Below are positions 27,230 through 35,447 of a stretch of DNA of 64,000 nucleotides, in pieces (within the stretch, counting starts at the first letter, position 1; the number at the start of each line of letters is the position of its first letter). This stretch comes from Thiothrix nivea DSM 5205 (GTDB lineage: Bacteria > Pseudomonadota > Gammaproteobacteria > Thiotrichales > Thiotrichaceae): contig NZ_JH651384.1 of NCBI RefSeq assembly GCF_000260135.1, forward strand, positions 1,367,693-1,431,692. Direction: 5' to 3'. The position numbers were made by a program, and so were the translations under genes. The notes under the pieces are model-generated. The model was given only the letters and a program-made list of their open reading frames with translations. It ran no database searches and was not told where the DNA came from.

Positions 27230-29386
27230 ATGAATTGGCGACTTTCGCCCGTGCAGTTTATTGTTACTGTTCTAAGCGGGTTCCTGGTGATTGCAGTTCT
27301 GGTTATCTGGCAGGTGACAGATCAGCTATGGCTGGGGGTGCGTTTTGAAGCTCCCCCTGTCGGTGAGCAGGGCGGGCTGATTGTTGCCAAGGTTGATAAG
27401 AATGGGCCTGCTGCAGGAAAACTGGCGGTAGATCAGCGCCTATTAGCTATCTCGGATGAAAACCAGAGTATCGTTTTGCTGGAACGCTTACTGGAAGCGC
27501 CTGACGTGTTTCCGACTTATGCCGGGTTCAATGCTTTTCTTCAGGAGCAGCAACAGGCGGCAGAGATTTTGTCGTCCAAAACGGTCACTTTTCTGCTGGC
27601 GGATGGCAGTACTGTTGTCGTAAACCCGGAACCCCGCCACTCACCTGCCAGTATCCCCGGTCTTTATCTGCTTTACATCCTGTGTGGTTTTTTCTGTTGC
27701 GGGATGGGACTGTTGTTATGGTATTACCGTGCCGGACTGTTTGTCAGTTATCTGGTATTGGTGGCCGGAATCGGCACCCTGATCTATTACCTAAGCGTGG
27801 TTTTACAGTATCGGGAACTTGCCTTGCCGTTGGCATGGATGAAGGCTACTGCAGCTACCAGTATTGTTGGCACCAATCTGTTTGCCTGGGGGTATTTATC
27901 CATCTTCGCGGTTTATCCGTTGCGTGTGGCGAGCAACCGGGTTGTTTGGGGAATATTAGGTGTCATGACCCTGCTGACGTTTAATAACCTGGAACAGTGG
28001 GTTGACCTGCCACTCCATACCTATATGCTTCAGTTTCTTTTTGTTGGAATCGGAATATATTGGCTGCTGGTGTTGCAGTGGCGAGTTACGCGCAAACATC
28101 CAGTAGAGCATGCAACGGTACGTCTGTTCATTATGACGATGGCAGTGCCTTCGGTATTGATCATTTTGGTGTGGTTGGTTCCGATACTTCTGGGTAAACA
28201 GGCTTGGCTGTCGCATGAGTTTGCAAGATTGATTTTTGTGCCAATCGCTACTGGCTGGGCGATTGCAGTTTTCCGCTACCATTTGTTCAATGTTGAATGG
28301 TGGTGGTATGTGAGTGTTATGTGGCTGGTCGGGGTCACTGTTATTCTGGTTCCCTATGCCATTCTTGTCTATTTGTTCGATTTTGAACCTCTGTTAGCAT
28401 TGAGCCTGACTTTATTGTCAGCCGTGTTCTTGTACTTTCCTGTAGAACGTAAAGTTATCCTTCGTGTTCGCCATGACTTACCAAGTTCAGCGGATGCTGC
28501 TGTCTCAACACTGGTTAAATGTTTGGGTAAGGCTTCGACTGATAAAGATATCCAAGAGATATGGCATAAAACTCTTGAGTATAATTTTCGGCCTATTTCT
28601 ATTCGTCACGGCTCTGAATGGCAGAAACACGTCTTTTTTAAAGATGAAGGTGTATGTCTTTGTGTTCCTGATGTTGTGGGAGAGGGGTGTTATGAGCTGG
28701 AGGGTAAGCAACAAGGTGACTGGCTTTTCAATGAAAGGGATGTACAGGTTGCACAGTCTCTGTTTGAGCTGACTCATGCGATTCTGAAAGCCACCCACGC
28801 GCGTGAGGAAGCGACCCTGGCAGAGCGTACCCGAATCATGCGCGACCTGCACGATTCGCTGGGTGCCAAGCTGCTGTCGATGGCGCAGCGTTGTCGGGGG
28901 GTGGAAAGCGAAGACCATGCGCGCGAGGCGCTGCAAACCCTGCGGGATACGGTGCATCTTTCCACGACTGCGGAGCAGCTGGATTTGGCCGCTTTGTTGG
29001 GGGAATGGCGGGTGGAAACACGCGAGCGAGTGGAGATTGCCGATGCAAAACTGCACTGGAAGGTCGATGGGGTGGGTGAGGGTTTGTATCTCAGCTCGGC
29101 AAGGGTGTTGCTGTTGCGTAGTTTCCTGCGGGAAACGGTTAGTAATGCCCTGAAGCACGTGCGGTCTGAGAATTTGTATGTCCGGTTTGCAAGAGAGGAT
29201 AACGTGCTGTATTTGTGTGTGGGGAATGATAGTGTTAGTGCCGATCCCACGAGCTGGAAACTGGGGTTTGGGTTGAGCCATTTACGGGATAGGTTAGTGC
29301 GGGCTGGTGGGGAACTAAAGATTATTCAGCGGCAAGTCGCGGGTGGGGGAACTGTTGACGAGATTTGGGCAAAAATTCCTTTATGA
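27230..29386 (+). CDS. ComP-like sensor histidine kinase with PDZ-like sensor domain
   Basis: This 718-residue kinase starts at ATG 27230 (MNWRLSPVQF). One helix (FIVTVLSGFLVIAVLVIW) leads into an extracytoplasmic domain of about 130 residues with a PDZ signature (GGLIVAKVDKNGPAAGKL, VDQRLLAISDEN). About seven more helices follow, then a linker and a NarX/DesK-type kinase: His541 in RIMRDLHDSLGAKL, N-box LRETVSNALKHV, and GFGLSHLRDRL. One helix, PDZ, seven helices and kinase is the layout of Bacillus ComP. The G1 box (VGNDS) departs from DNG. The stretch at about 28000-28790 is AT-rich compared with the kinase end. Confidence 0.85.
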   Translation: MNWRLSPVQFIVTVLSGFLVIAVLVIWQVTDQLWLGVRFEAPPVGEQGGLIVAKVDKNGPAAGKLAVDQRLLAISDENQSIVLLERLLEAPDVFPTYAGFNAFLQEQQQAAEILSSKTVTFLLADGSTVVVNPEPRHSPASIPGLYLLYILCGFFCCGMGLLLWYYRAGLFVSYLVLVAGIGTLIYYLSVVLQYRELALPLAWMKATAATSIVGTNLFAWGYLSIFAVYPLRVASNRVVWGILGVMTLLTFNNLEQWVDLPLHTYMLQFLFVGIGIYWLLVLQWRVTRKHPVEHATVRLFIMTMAVPSVLIILVWLVPILLGKQAWLSHEFARLIFVPIATGWAIAVFRYHLFNVEWWWYVSVMWLVGVTVILVPYAILVYLFDFEPLLALSLTLLSAVFLYFPVERKVILRVRHDLPSSADAAVSTLVKCLGKASTDKDIQEIWHKTLEYNFRPISIRHGSEWQKHVFFKDEGVCLCVPDVVGEGCYELEGKQQGDWLFNERDVQVAQSLFELTHAILKATHAREEATLAERTRIMRDLHDSLGAKLLSMAQRCRGVESEDHAREALQTLRDTVHLSTTAEQLDLAALLGEWRVETRERVEIADAKLHWKVDGVGEGLYLSSARVLLLRSFLRETVSNALKHVRSENLYVRFAREDNVLYLCVGNDSVSADPTSWKLGFGLSHLRDRLVRAGGELKIIQRQVAGGGTVDEIWAKIPL

Positions 29387-29388
29387 CC

Positions 29389-29542
29389 CAAGTGGGTAAC
29401 TCAGGTAGGGCTATTAAATTTATCGGACGAGGGTAATCTTTGAACTTCATGCGGTTGATCGGTCTATGAAGGAGTAAACCCAATGAAAAACTTTACCTGT
29501 AAATTTTCAACAAATGTCACCGGATATAAGTGGGAGAACTAG
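29389..29542 (+). repeat. Duplicated upstream region and truncated leader frame
   Basis: This stretch resembles 32705-32838, the region just before and into the 87-residue protein gene. Shared blocks are GGGTAA.TCAG, GGTAATCT/GAGTAATCT, AAGGAGTAAA and the first codons. Here ATG 29483 opens a 20-codon frame starting MKNFTCKFS and stopping at 29540-29542, against MKTFTCKFS in the other copy. It looks like a promoter plus broken gene start left by duplication, now placed before the first exported-protein gene. Confidence 0.65.
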
Positions 29543-29545
29543 ACC

Positions 29546-30616
29546 ATGAAAGCGACACGGGTGGGTGGTATGTTACTGTCGGGTTGTCTGATGTCAATAC
29601 AGGTTTTGGCAGAGCTGGAATACCAAGGGCAAGGTGGCTGGCGTACCAGTGATGGGCAAGGTGGCTGGGCGCAAAACGATATGGGCGAGAACCTGTTTAA
29701 CATCGGTATCGCGGCTTGCAAGCAGACTTGTGAGGATGACAACGCTTGTAAGGGTATCGAATACGTTTCTGATCCTGCGGGTTGGCAAGAAGCGGGAATG
29801 CAGGTTTTCAACAAGTGTGAGATTCACCATGACGCTTATGCACATTGTGACAGTAACGCGGGAGGTCGGGGTTCTGACGATGACGGTTGCTGGGTAAAGA
29901 AACCCAAACCTAATTTCCCTAATGGACCTGATGACGTTACACCTAAAACTGGCGGACTTAACGATACGGGTATCATCAAATATGGAACTACTACGGCATC
30001 TTCCCGCCTGCAAGAAGATGCCAGCTCTGGTCGAGATCGAACACTTAGGGATGACAGTGACGGTCATGCCGGGTTCAGTTTTATCAAAATTAGTAGTAGT
30101 GGGCAGGTATTAGCTGCTGACGTAGCAGACTGGAGTTGTGTCAAAGACAATGTCACGGGTCTGCTGTGGGAAAAGAAAACAGAAAATGGTTTGCATAGCA
30201 AGGGCTGGTCGTATGCCTGGTATGAACCGGATAGCAGTAAAAACGGAGGTGACTCTGGTGATCTAGGACCTGCTGGCAATGATTGCGGCTTGTCCGATAA
30301 TTGCAATACCTGGGAATACGTCAAGGCAGTAAATGAAGAAGGCTTGTGTGGCAGAAACGATTGGCGGTTGCCAACTCTGGAGGAACTCAATTCCATCGTT
30401 AATTTTGGTACTCGTTCACCAACTATCGATCTCAAGTATTTCCCCAATACACAAAAAGAATTTCATTGGAGTTCAGATACGGTGCCTGATGCGAGAAATA
30501 ACTGGAGAGCTACCGCAGCGGGTGGTACCGGTTTTAAAGATGGCTGGAGTGGTGCTACGCCTAAGCGAAATATTAGTACCGATTTCAAAGCTGTCCGCTT
30601 GGTTAGTGGGCAATAA
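29546..30616 (+). CDS. Exported DUF1566 (Lcl C-terminal domain) protein 1
   Basis: This 356-residue protein has a signal sequence (MLLSGCLMSIQVLA) and a Cys-bearing N-terminal domain (ACKQTCEDDNACKGIEYV, FNKCEIHHDAYAHCD) that resembles a small disulfide-linked module. The C-terminal DUF1566 domain carries NVTGLLWEKKTENG, GRNDWRLPTLEELNSIVNF and FKAVRLVSGQ. DUF1566 modules relate to C-type-lectin-like sulfatase-modifying folds and are common in secreted adhesin-like proteins. GGGAG nine bases upstream supports the start. It is first in the series after the kinase. Confidence 0.8.
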   Translation: MKATRVGGMLLSGCLMSIQVLAELEYQGQGGWRTSDGQGGWAQNDMGENLFNIGIAACKQTCEDDNACKGIEYVSDPAGWQEAGMQVFNKCEIHHDAYAHCDSNAGGRGSDDDGCWVKKPKPNFPNGPDDVTPKTGGLNDTGIIKYGTTTASSRLQEDASSGRDRTLRDDSDGHAGFSFIKISSSGQVLAADVADWSCVKDNVTGLLWEKKTENGLHSKGWSYAWYEPDSSKNGGDSGDLGPAGNDCGLSDNCNTWEYVKAVNEEGLCGRNDWRLPTLEELNSIVNFGTRSPTIDLKYFPNTQKEFHWSSDTVPDARNNWRATAAGGTGFKDGWSGATPKRNISTDFKAVRLVSGQ

Positions 30617-30628
30617 AGGAGTAACAAC

Positions 30629-31282
30629 ATGAGTCTGTTTAATAATGGAAGATCATGGATTGGAATAGTGTTGAGTTTAAGCTTGCTGCCATTGGTTAGT
30701 CACGCGCAGGAATGTCTGTCAAATGTCGAACGAAGTACACCCACTAGTCGTTTTACCCTGCACGATGACGGTACTGCCACTGACAATCGAACAGGGCGAA
30801 CCTGGAGGAGATGCAATGAAGGTGAAACTTGGAATAGGTCGACAAAAGCTTGTGTAGGTGCTTATAAAACTTATACATGGAAAGACGCACTCTTGCACGT
30901 AAAAGCGCTTAATGCTGCTGGTAGGGGAAATCCGGTTGGCAACTGGACGACAGAAGTATTAGAAGCGTCTCCAGATACTGAATGGCGCTTACCCAATATC
31001 AAAGAGTTACGGTCGATCATCGAGGTCACTTGTGTGGAGCCGAGTGTCAATCTTGCTGTTTTCCCGACCACGCCCGTTACGGTCGCCTCAACCAAACCAG
31101 ACAACTACCCGCTTTATTGGTCTTCGTCACCCGCTAAAGATAAGGAAAGAGAAGCTGCATGGGCGATCTATTTCTCTGACTTGCCAACCAATGCAATTAA
31201 TGGGGAATCAAGCGAGTGGAATAGAAAAGATACACGCTTAGAGCAGAACGGCAAGTTGTTGATTCGGTTAGTAAGAGACTAA
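30629..31282 (+). CDS. Exported DUF1566 (Lcl C-terminal domain) protein 2
   Basis: This 217-residue protein has a signal peptide ending near VSHAQ, then a single DUF1566 domain: TATDNRTGRTWRRCNEG, TYTWKDALLHVKALN, EWRLPNIKELRSIIEV, PLYWSSSP and LLIRLVRD. AAGGAG seven bases before the ATG is a strong ribosome site. It starts 12 bases after the previous stop, so the two DUF1566 genes are cotranscribed paralogues. It lacks the extra N-terminal module of its neighbour. Confidence 0.82.
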   Translation: MSLFNNGRSWIGIVLSLSLLPLVSHAQECLSNVERSTPTSRFTLHDDGTATDNRTGRTWRRCNEGETWNRSTKACVGAYKTYTWKDALLHVKALNAAGRGNPVGNWTTEVLEASPDTEWRLPNIKELRSIIEVTCVEPSVNLAVFPTTPVTVASTKPDNYPLYWSSSPAKDKEREAAWAIYFSDLPTNAINGESSEWNRKDTRLEQNGKLLIRLVRD

Positions 31283-31406
31283 GCCAAAGCGCTATCTGTT
31301 TAAACTCATATGAGTAGCACAGATGGGTCTGTTTATTGAGAAGTAGTTAGATAATATTGCGACGTTACAAGTTCATTGGTCATGTCGTGTTTAGGAAAAA
31401 ATTGTC

Positions 31407-32537
31407 ATGAATATTTTAAAGCTTATATTGTTTTTTACGTTCTTGATCCCCATTCAGAGTTTTTCTGAAGTCGTCAGGCTATCCGATAGCACAGGGAATG
31501 TAGTTGATAAGTTATCGGCAATACCCGTCAATAGCCATATTCTGGTGACGACAGCCAAAGAAGGTGTAGGTGGGAATCTGCTATTGCAAAGCTGGAGGGT
31601 GGATGATGATGGCAGTATGACTGAGCGTGATTCAATTGCTGCTGGAGCTGTTACTGCCATTGATACGGTTTTGGTTAGTCCTGGCAAAATAGTTAGTGCG
31701 GTACGGCAAAATGACAGCAATTTAAAAGTTATCGCTTGGTCAGTTGGTTCGGGAGGTGCTATAGATCGTTTAGGCTCTGAAAGTGCAGGTAATGTTTCTG
31801 CATTAGCAGTATCCAGGTATGCGAACGACAAGTTTGTAATAGCTGCGAAAGACGGGGCAGGTGAGCTGAAGCTTATTTCCTGGCAAATACGCGCAGATGG
31901 CTCTGTTATTCGACTGGGTAGCAGTTCGGCGGGTGCTATCAAGGATGTAAAGCTGGAATATGTTGGTGCAGACAGAGTCGTCACCGGCGTAAAAATGATG
32001 AATGACAAGCTAAAACTGATTTTGTGGCGAGTTGCTGAAAATGGCAGTATTGAAAGGTTAGCTGATAGTGGCGATCAAGCCGGAGAAATCGGTGATGTTG
32101 ACTTGCGTGCGGTATCTCCTCAGTTTCTGGTGTCAGCTATTTCAGAAAAAGCCAATGAAAATTTGAAGCTAATTACCTGGGATGTAAGCAACACTAATAT
32201 TAAGCGACTGGCTTCGGTTGCTGCTGGAAGCGTTAGTGGTTTATCCATTTTTTCCAAAAATCAGGGGAATTTTGCTGACTTGTATACTGCCGTAAAAACG
32301 AAGGATAAAAGTGCGCTGAGTCTGATACTCTGGTCTTTTAATGGCGATGATTATTTTCATAAAACGACAGACAAGGTTTTCTTGGATAGAATAACAAGTA
32401 CATCGGCAGGTCAGATTGGTCTTGTTGATGTGAGCTATATGTATGATAAAGATGTTATTGTAACTGTGGTGAAAGATTCGCAGGGTTTTATGAAATTGAT
32501 TTCCTGGCGTTATATTCCTCCTCCTCCGGCTGAATAA
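31407..32537 (+). CDS. Exported beta-propeller-like repeat protein
   Basis: This 376-residue protein has a signal sequence (LILFFTFLIPIQSFS) and then repeats of about 48-55 residues. Each repeat contains a core like LKLISWQIRADGSVIRLGS.SAG followed by a strand ending VVTGVK or VIAAKD. I count six full units plus an N-terminal half (VVRLSDSTGNVV...ILVTTAKEG) completed by the C-terminal strand GFMKLISWRYI. This is the velcro closure expected for a seven-bladed propeller. It ends in a Pro-rich tail (PPPPAE). No enzyme motif is seen; a binding role is likely. Confidence 0.7.
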   Translation: MNILKLILFFTFLIPIQSFSEVVRLSDSTGNVVDKLSAIPVNSHILVTTAKEGVGGNLLLQSWRVDDDGSMTERDSIAAGAVTAIDTVLVSPGKIVSAVRQNDSNLKVIAWSVGSGGAIDRLGSESAGNVSALAVSRYANDKFVIAAKDGAGELKLISWQIRADGSVIRLGSSSAGAIKDVKLEYVGADRVVTGVKMMNDKLKLILWRVAENGSIERLADSGDQAGEIGDVDLRAVSPQFLVSAISEKANENLKLITWDVSNTNIKRLASVAAGSVSGLSIFSKNQGNFADLYTAVKTKDKSALSLILWSFNGDDYFHKTTDKVFLDRITSTSAGQIGLVDVSYMYDKDVIVTVVKDSQGFMKLISWRYIPPPPAE

Positions 32538-32804
32538 AAGTTTCCAGCAAATCCAGAAACCCAGATGTGTATCGGACTTCGTTTTCAGTGGGAAGGTAAA
32601 TTCAACCTGCACAGCGAAGGCGATCCTTAAGTAAGTAGCTATCAAAGATTATGAGAAAAATTCTTCATGGGAATTTCTAAAGAGCCAGAATTATTTATAG
32701 TCTTAAATGGGTAAGTCAGTTGGGAGCTACGAAATCTGCCGAACGACAAATGAGAGTAATCTCGAGCCTTATCCAATCTATCAATCCATAAAGGAGTAAA
32801 TTCA

Positions 32805-33068
32805 ATGAAAACATTTACCTGTAAATTCTCAGTAATGTCCCTGTTTATTGCCATATTGGGTACGGCTTCCGTAACGGCAACGGCCGGCGTAGTCTGCAAA
32901 TGCGGAGATGCATACAGCATCAGGCTGGGAAAATGTTATGAGGTAGTCGCCAAGAATGTAGAGAGCAAATATCGTAGCGATAAGGGTTGTTCAAGCTTAG
33001 GTGGAGATACATACGACAAAGAATATACCCAGTGCCTTAAAACTTATAAACCTCAACAGGGGGAATAG
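32805..33068 (+). CDS. Small exported cysteine-containing protein (87 residues)
   Basis: The protein has a signal peptide (VMSLFIAILGTASVTATA) and a mature part of about 58 residues with Cys in CKCGDAY, GKCYEV, KGCSSL and TQCLKT, enough for two disulfides. AAGGAGTAAATTCA precedes the ATG. Its upstream region and first nine codons resemble 29389-29542. The family is not recognised. Position behind a ComP-like kinase makes a secreted signal or ligand conceivable, but nothing shows this directly. Confidence 0.65.
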   Translation: MKTFTCKFSVMSLFIAILGTASVTATAGVVCKCGDAYSIRLGKCYEVVAKNVESKYRSDKGCSSLGGDTYDKEYTQCLKTYKPQQGE

Positions 33069-33284
33069 TAAGTACATGAGCCAAAGTTTTCGCGTATTCC
33101 ATTCTCATAACTCATTGAATTTCAATGTACCGAATGCACGAAAACTTTTTTCTGGTTACTTAATTCACTATTGTTCATCCCCCTCATCGTCTCGATCTTA
33201 CTACAGATGACAGATCAACGAGTTATGCGGGAAACGAGGCGGCTTTAGCGGAGGGGGCTGAACAACTACTTTAGGAGAGTAGTA

Positions 33285-33590
33285 ATGAAAATATTAGCTT
33301 TGCTAGTGGGTATCGCATTGACAGCGACTTTTACTGTTCAGCCCGTAATAGCTAAAAGATTTTCTGATGGTGGTAATTTTGCCGCCCCAGGTATTGATGG
33401 AGGGAGGAAAGAAGGAGGAGACTACGCTGAATGTTTTCCTGCGGATAGTGCGCGCTGTGATGAATTCGTTACGTCATGTGATAACGATGATTGCGGCGTT
33501 GGTAGTGTGGAGGGGAGTGGTGTTTCTTGCTCTTGTCCTGATGGTAAAATAGCTCCCCGGGTTCCAGATAAGTTTCGCTCTCCTCAGTAA
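33285..33590 (+). CDS. Small exported cysteine-rich protein (101 residues)
   Basis: The signal peptide (LALLVGIALTATFTVQPVIA) precedes a mature region of about 78 residues with six Cys (AECFPADSARCDEFVTSCD, DDCGVG, SCSCPDG). It is otherwise Gly/Asp-rich. GGAG and a short spacer precede the ATG. No family is recognised. It is the last gene of the exported series, separated from the previous gene by 216 bases in which no feature stands out. Confidence 0.62.
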   Translation: MKILALLVGIALTATFTVQPVIAKRFSDGGNFAAPGIDGGRKEGGDYAECFPADSARCDEFVTSCDNDDCGVGSVEGSGVSCSCPDGKIAPRVPDKFRSPQ

Positions 33591-33654
33591 GAGTTCGTAG
33601 ATTTCGTCGGATAGATAGGGGGCGAAATGAATTTCGGTAGTGACTGGCTTGTAA

Positions 33655-34383
33655 TCAGTCCTTCACTGCTAGCAAAGAGGCAAAGTTAAGCCCTTGGAAC
33701 CATTTCACAACCTGCCTAAAACCAGCCGACTGCAAACGCTCAACATGTTCTTCAAACGTATCAGGAACCAGCACATTTTCCAGCGAGGAACGCTTCTGGC
33801 TAATTTCCAGCTCGCTGTAACCATTGGCACGCTTGAACTCCAAGTGCAGATCGGTCAGCAAAGCCTGTTCGGTGGCATCAGCAAAGCGCAGCTTTTCCGA
33901 CAGCACCAACACGCCACCAGGGCGCAGACCTTGGTAAATCTGGCGCAACATCTCCAAACGGTCATCGGGTTTGAGGAATTGCAGGGTAAAATTCAGCACC
34001 ACCACCGAAGCGTTTTCCAGCACGACATTCTGGATGTCGTCGCAAACCACCTCGAAGTGACCATCAGGCAAGCGGCGCTGGATGATCTGTTCACAACGGC
34101 TGGTCATGGCACTGGAATTATCCACGCATACAAAACTAACACCCGGCACACGGATTTGAGAAGCCATCGACAAAGTTGCCGCCCCCAGCGAACAGCCAAG
34201 ATCATAAATCCGGCTATCCGCCTGGGCATAGCGGCGCGCAAGCACGCCCAACAAGCTGATGATGGTTTCATAGCCGGGGACGGAACGGCGGATCATGTCG
34301 GGGAATACGTCCGCCACCGCTTCAGTAAAAGCGAAATCCGCCACCAGCCCATGTGGCTGGGCGTAGATGGAATCGCGTTTCAT
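33655..34383 (-). CDS. cmoA: Carboxy-SAM synthase CmoA
   Basis: CmoA makes carboxy-S-adenosylmethionine from SAM and prephenate for CmoB. The 242-residue protein has the family N-terminus ([21 protein letters not shown]), the SAM motif [35 protein letters not shown] and VLSEKLRF. It begins six bases after the SDR gene ends, so they are cotranscribed. cmoB, normally the next gene, is displaced by the 26.5-33.6 kb block. Confidence 0.95.
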   Translation of the reverse strand: MKRDSIYAQPHGLVADFAFTEAVADVFPDMIRRSVPGYETIISLLGVLARRYAQADSRIYDLGCSLGAATLSMASQIRVPGVSFVCVDNSSAMTSRCEQIIQRRLPDGHFEVVCDDIQNVVLENASVVVLNFTLQFLKPDDRLEMLRQIYQGLRPGGVLVLSEKLRFADATEQALLTDLHLEFKRANGYSELEISQKRSSLENVLVPDTFEEHVERLQSAGFRQVVKWFQGLNFASLLAVKD

Positions 34384-34389
34384 TGCCGC

Positions 34390-35175
34390 CTATGCCGTCC
34401 CGCCTGGCCAACTCGCATCGGCAGGCTGACGCGCCAGTTTCAGGTGTTCGCCAGTACGTTGCCCCGCGTCCGGGCCAAGGTAGTACAGGAATGGCCCTAC
34501 CAACGCAGCTGGCTGGGCAACGCTATTCGGATTTTCGCCAGGGTAATTCAGCACGCGCATACTGGTACGGATCGGTCCGGTATCGACCGTATTGACGCGG
34601 ATGAAATGCTTGGGGTCGTCGTATTCCGCCGCCAGAATGTCGCAGTAGGCATTCATGCCCGCCTTGGCCACACCGAATGCGCCGAAATACGCCTTGTTGG
34701 ATTCATGCGCCGCAAACACGATAGACGCATCCGGCGCTGCTTCCAGCATTGGCAGCACTGCGCGGGTCAACAGGAAATTAGCATGCAGGTTCACCATAAT
34801 CATTTTTGACCACATTTCGGCGTCATAATGTTTGATCGGGGTAAAAGCGGATAGCCACGCCGCGTTCAGCACCACGCCATCCAGCCGCCCGAGTTGTTCG
34901 CGGATATTATTAGCCAGATCGTCGTAATCCTTGGCGGTAGCGCCCTGCATGTCGAGGGGGTAAATGGCCGGTTCCGGGTAGCCTGCATTGACGATTTCGT
35001 CATAGGTTTCCTCGGCATGACGCACTTCCTTGTCGAGCATAACAATGGTCGCACCGAATTGGGCACAAGCCTTGGCGATGGCCTTGCCCAGCCCTGCCGC
35101 CGCCCCTGTCACCAGAATCACGCGCCCTTGCAATGCGCCTGCCGCAGGCACATAGCCCAGTAAATCTTCCTGCAT
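34390..35175 (-). CDS. Short-chain dehydrogenase-like protein with altered active site
   Basis: This 261-residue Rossmann protein has the nucleotide motif VTGAAAGLGKAIA and VVLNAAWLS in place of NNAG, resembling YciK-type SDRs. The catalytic YxxxK is FGVAK: the codon is TTC (Phe), and the Ser expected 13 residues before it is also absent (IVFAAHESNKAYF). The Lys remains. It may bind a dinucleotide without normal dehydrogenase chemistry, or use Tyr four residues upstream. It leads the operon with cmoA. Confidence 0.82.
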   Translation of the reverse strand: MQEDLLGYVPAAGALQGRVILVTGAAAGLGKAIAKACAQFGATIVMLDKEVRHAEETYDEIVNAGYPEPAIYPLDMQGATAKDYDDLANNIREQLGRLDGVVLNAAWLSAFTPIKHYDAEMWSKMIMVNLHANFLLTRAVLPMLEAAPDASIVFAAHESNKAYFGAFGVAKAGMNAYCDILAAEYDDPKHFIRVNTVDTGPIRTSMRVLNYPGENPNSVAQPAALVGPFLYYLGPDAGQRTGEHLKLARQPADASWPGGTA

Positions 35176-35447
35176 TCCTGTCTCCGCTTGGGGTCAACCT
35201 GAAAAGGGGTAGAGTTTAGCGCTTATCACAGCAGTGGAGTAGGAGAAAGGTCAAAAAAGAGCGGGACACCCCCCTGCCACTTTCCCCAACCCTCAGTCAA
35301 GCCGCCAGCAAATATTGGGAAGCTAGCACGCCCTGATTGACAACGCCCAGAGCAATGAACAGACATCCCCCTGTTTTGGTAATGCTGTGAAACCAGTCTT
35401 ACAATATAATAGTATGCAAAATAACCAACAGTATCAGGAGACCCACC

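Noticed and set aside
29150-29260. Degenerate ATP-binding G1 box as proof of an inactive kinase
   Set aside because: VGNDS replaces DNG, but other DesK/NarX-type kinases vary here, and the phospho-acceptor His, N-box and second G-box are intact.
32560-32630. Short frame MCIGLRFQWEGKFNLHSEGDP after the propeller gene
   Set aside because: It has only 22 codons and no ribosome site. It could be the relic of a gene end but cannot be supported.
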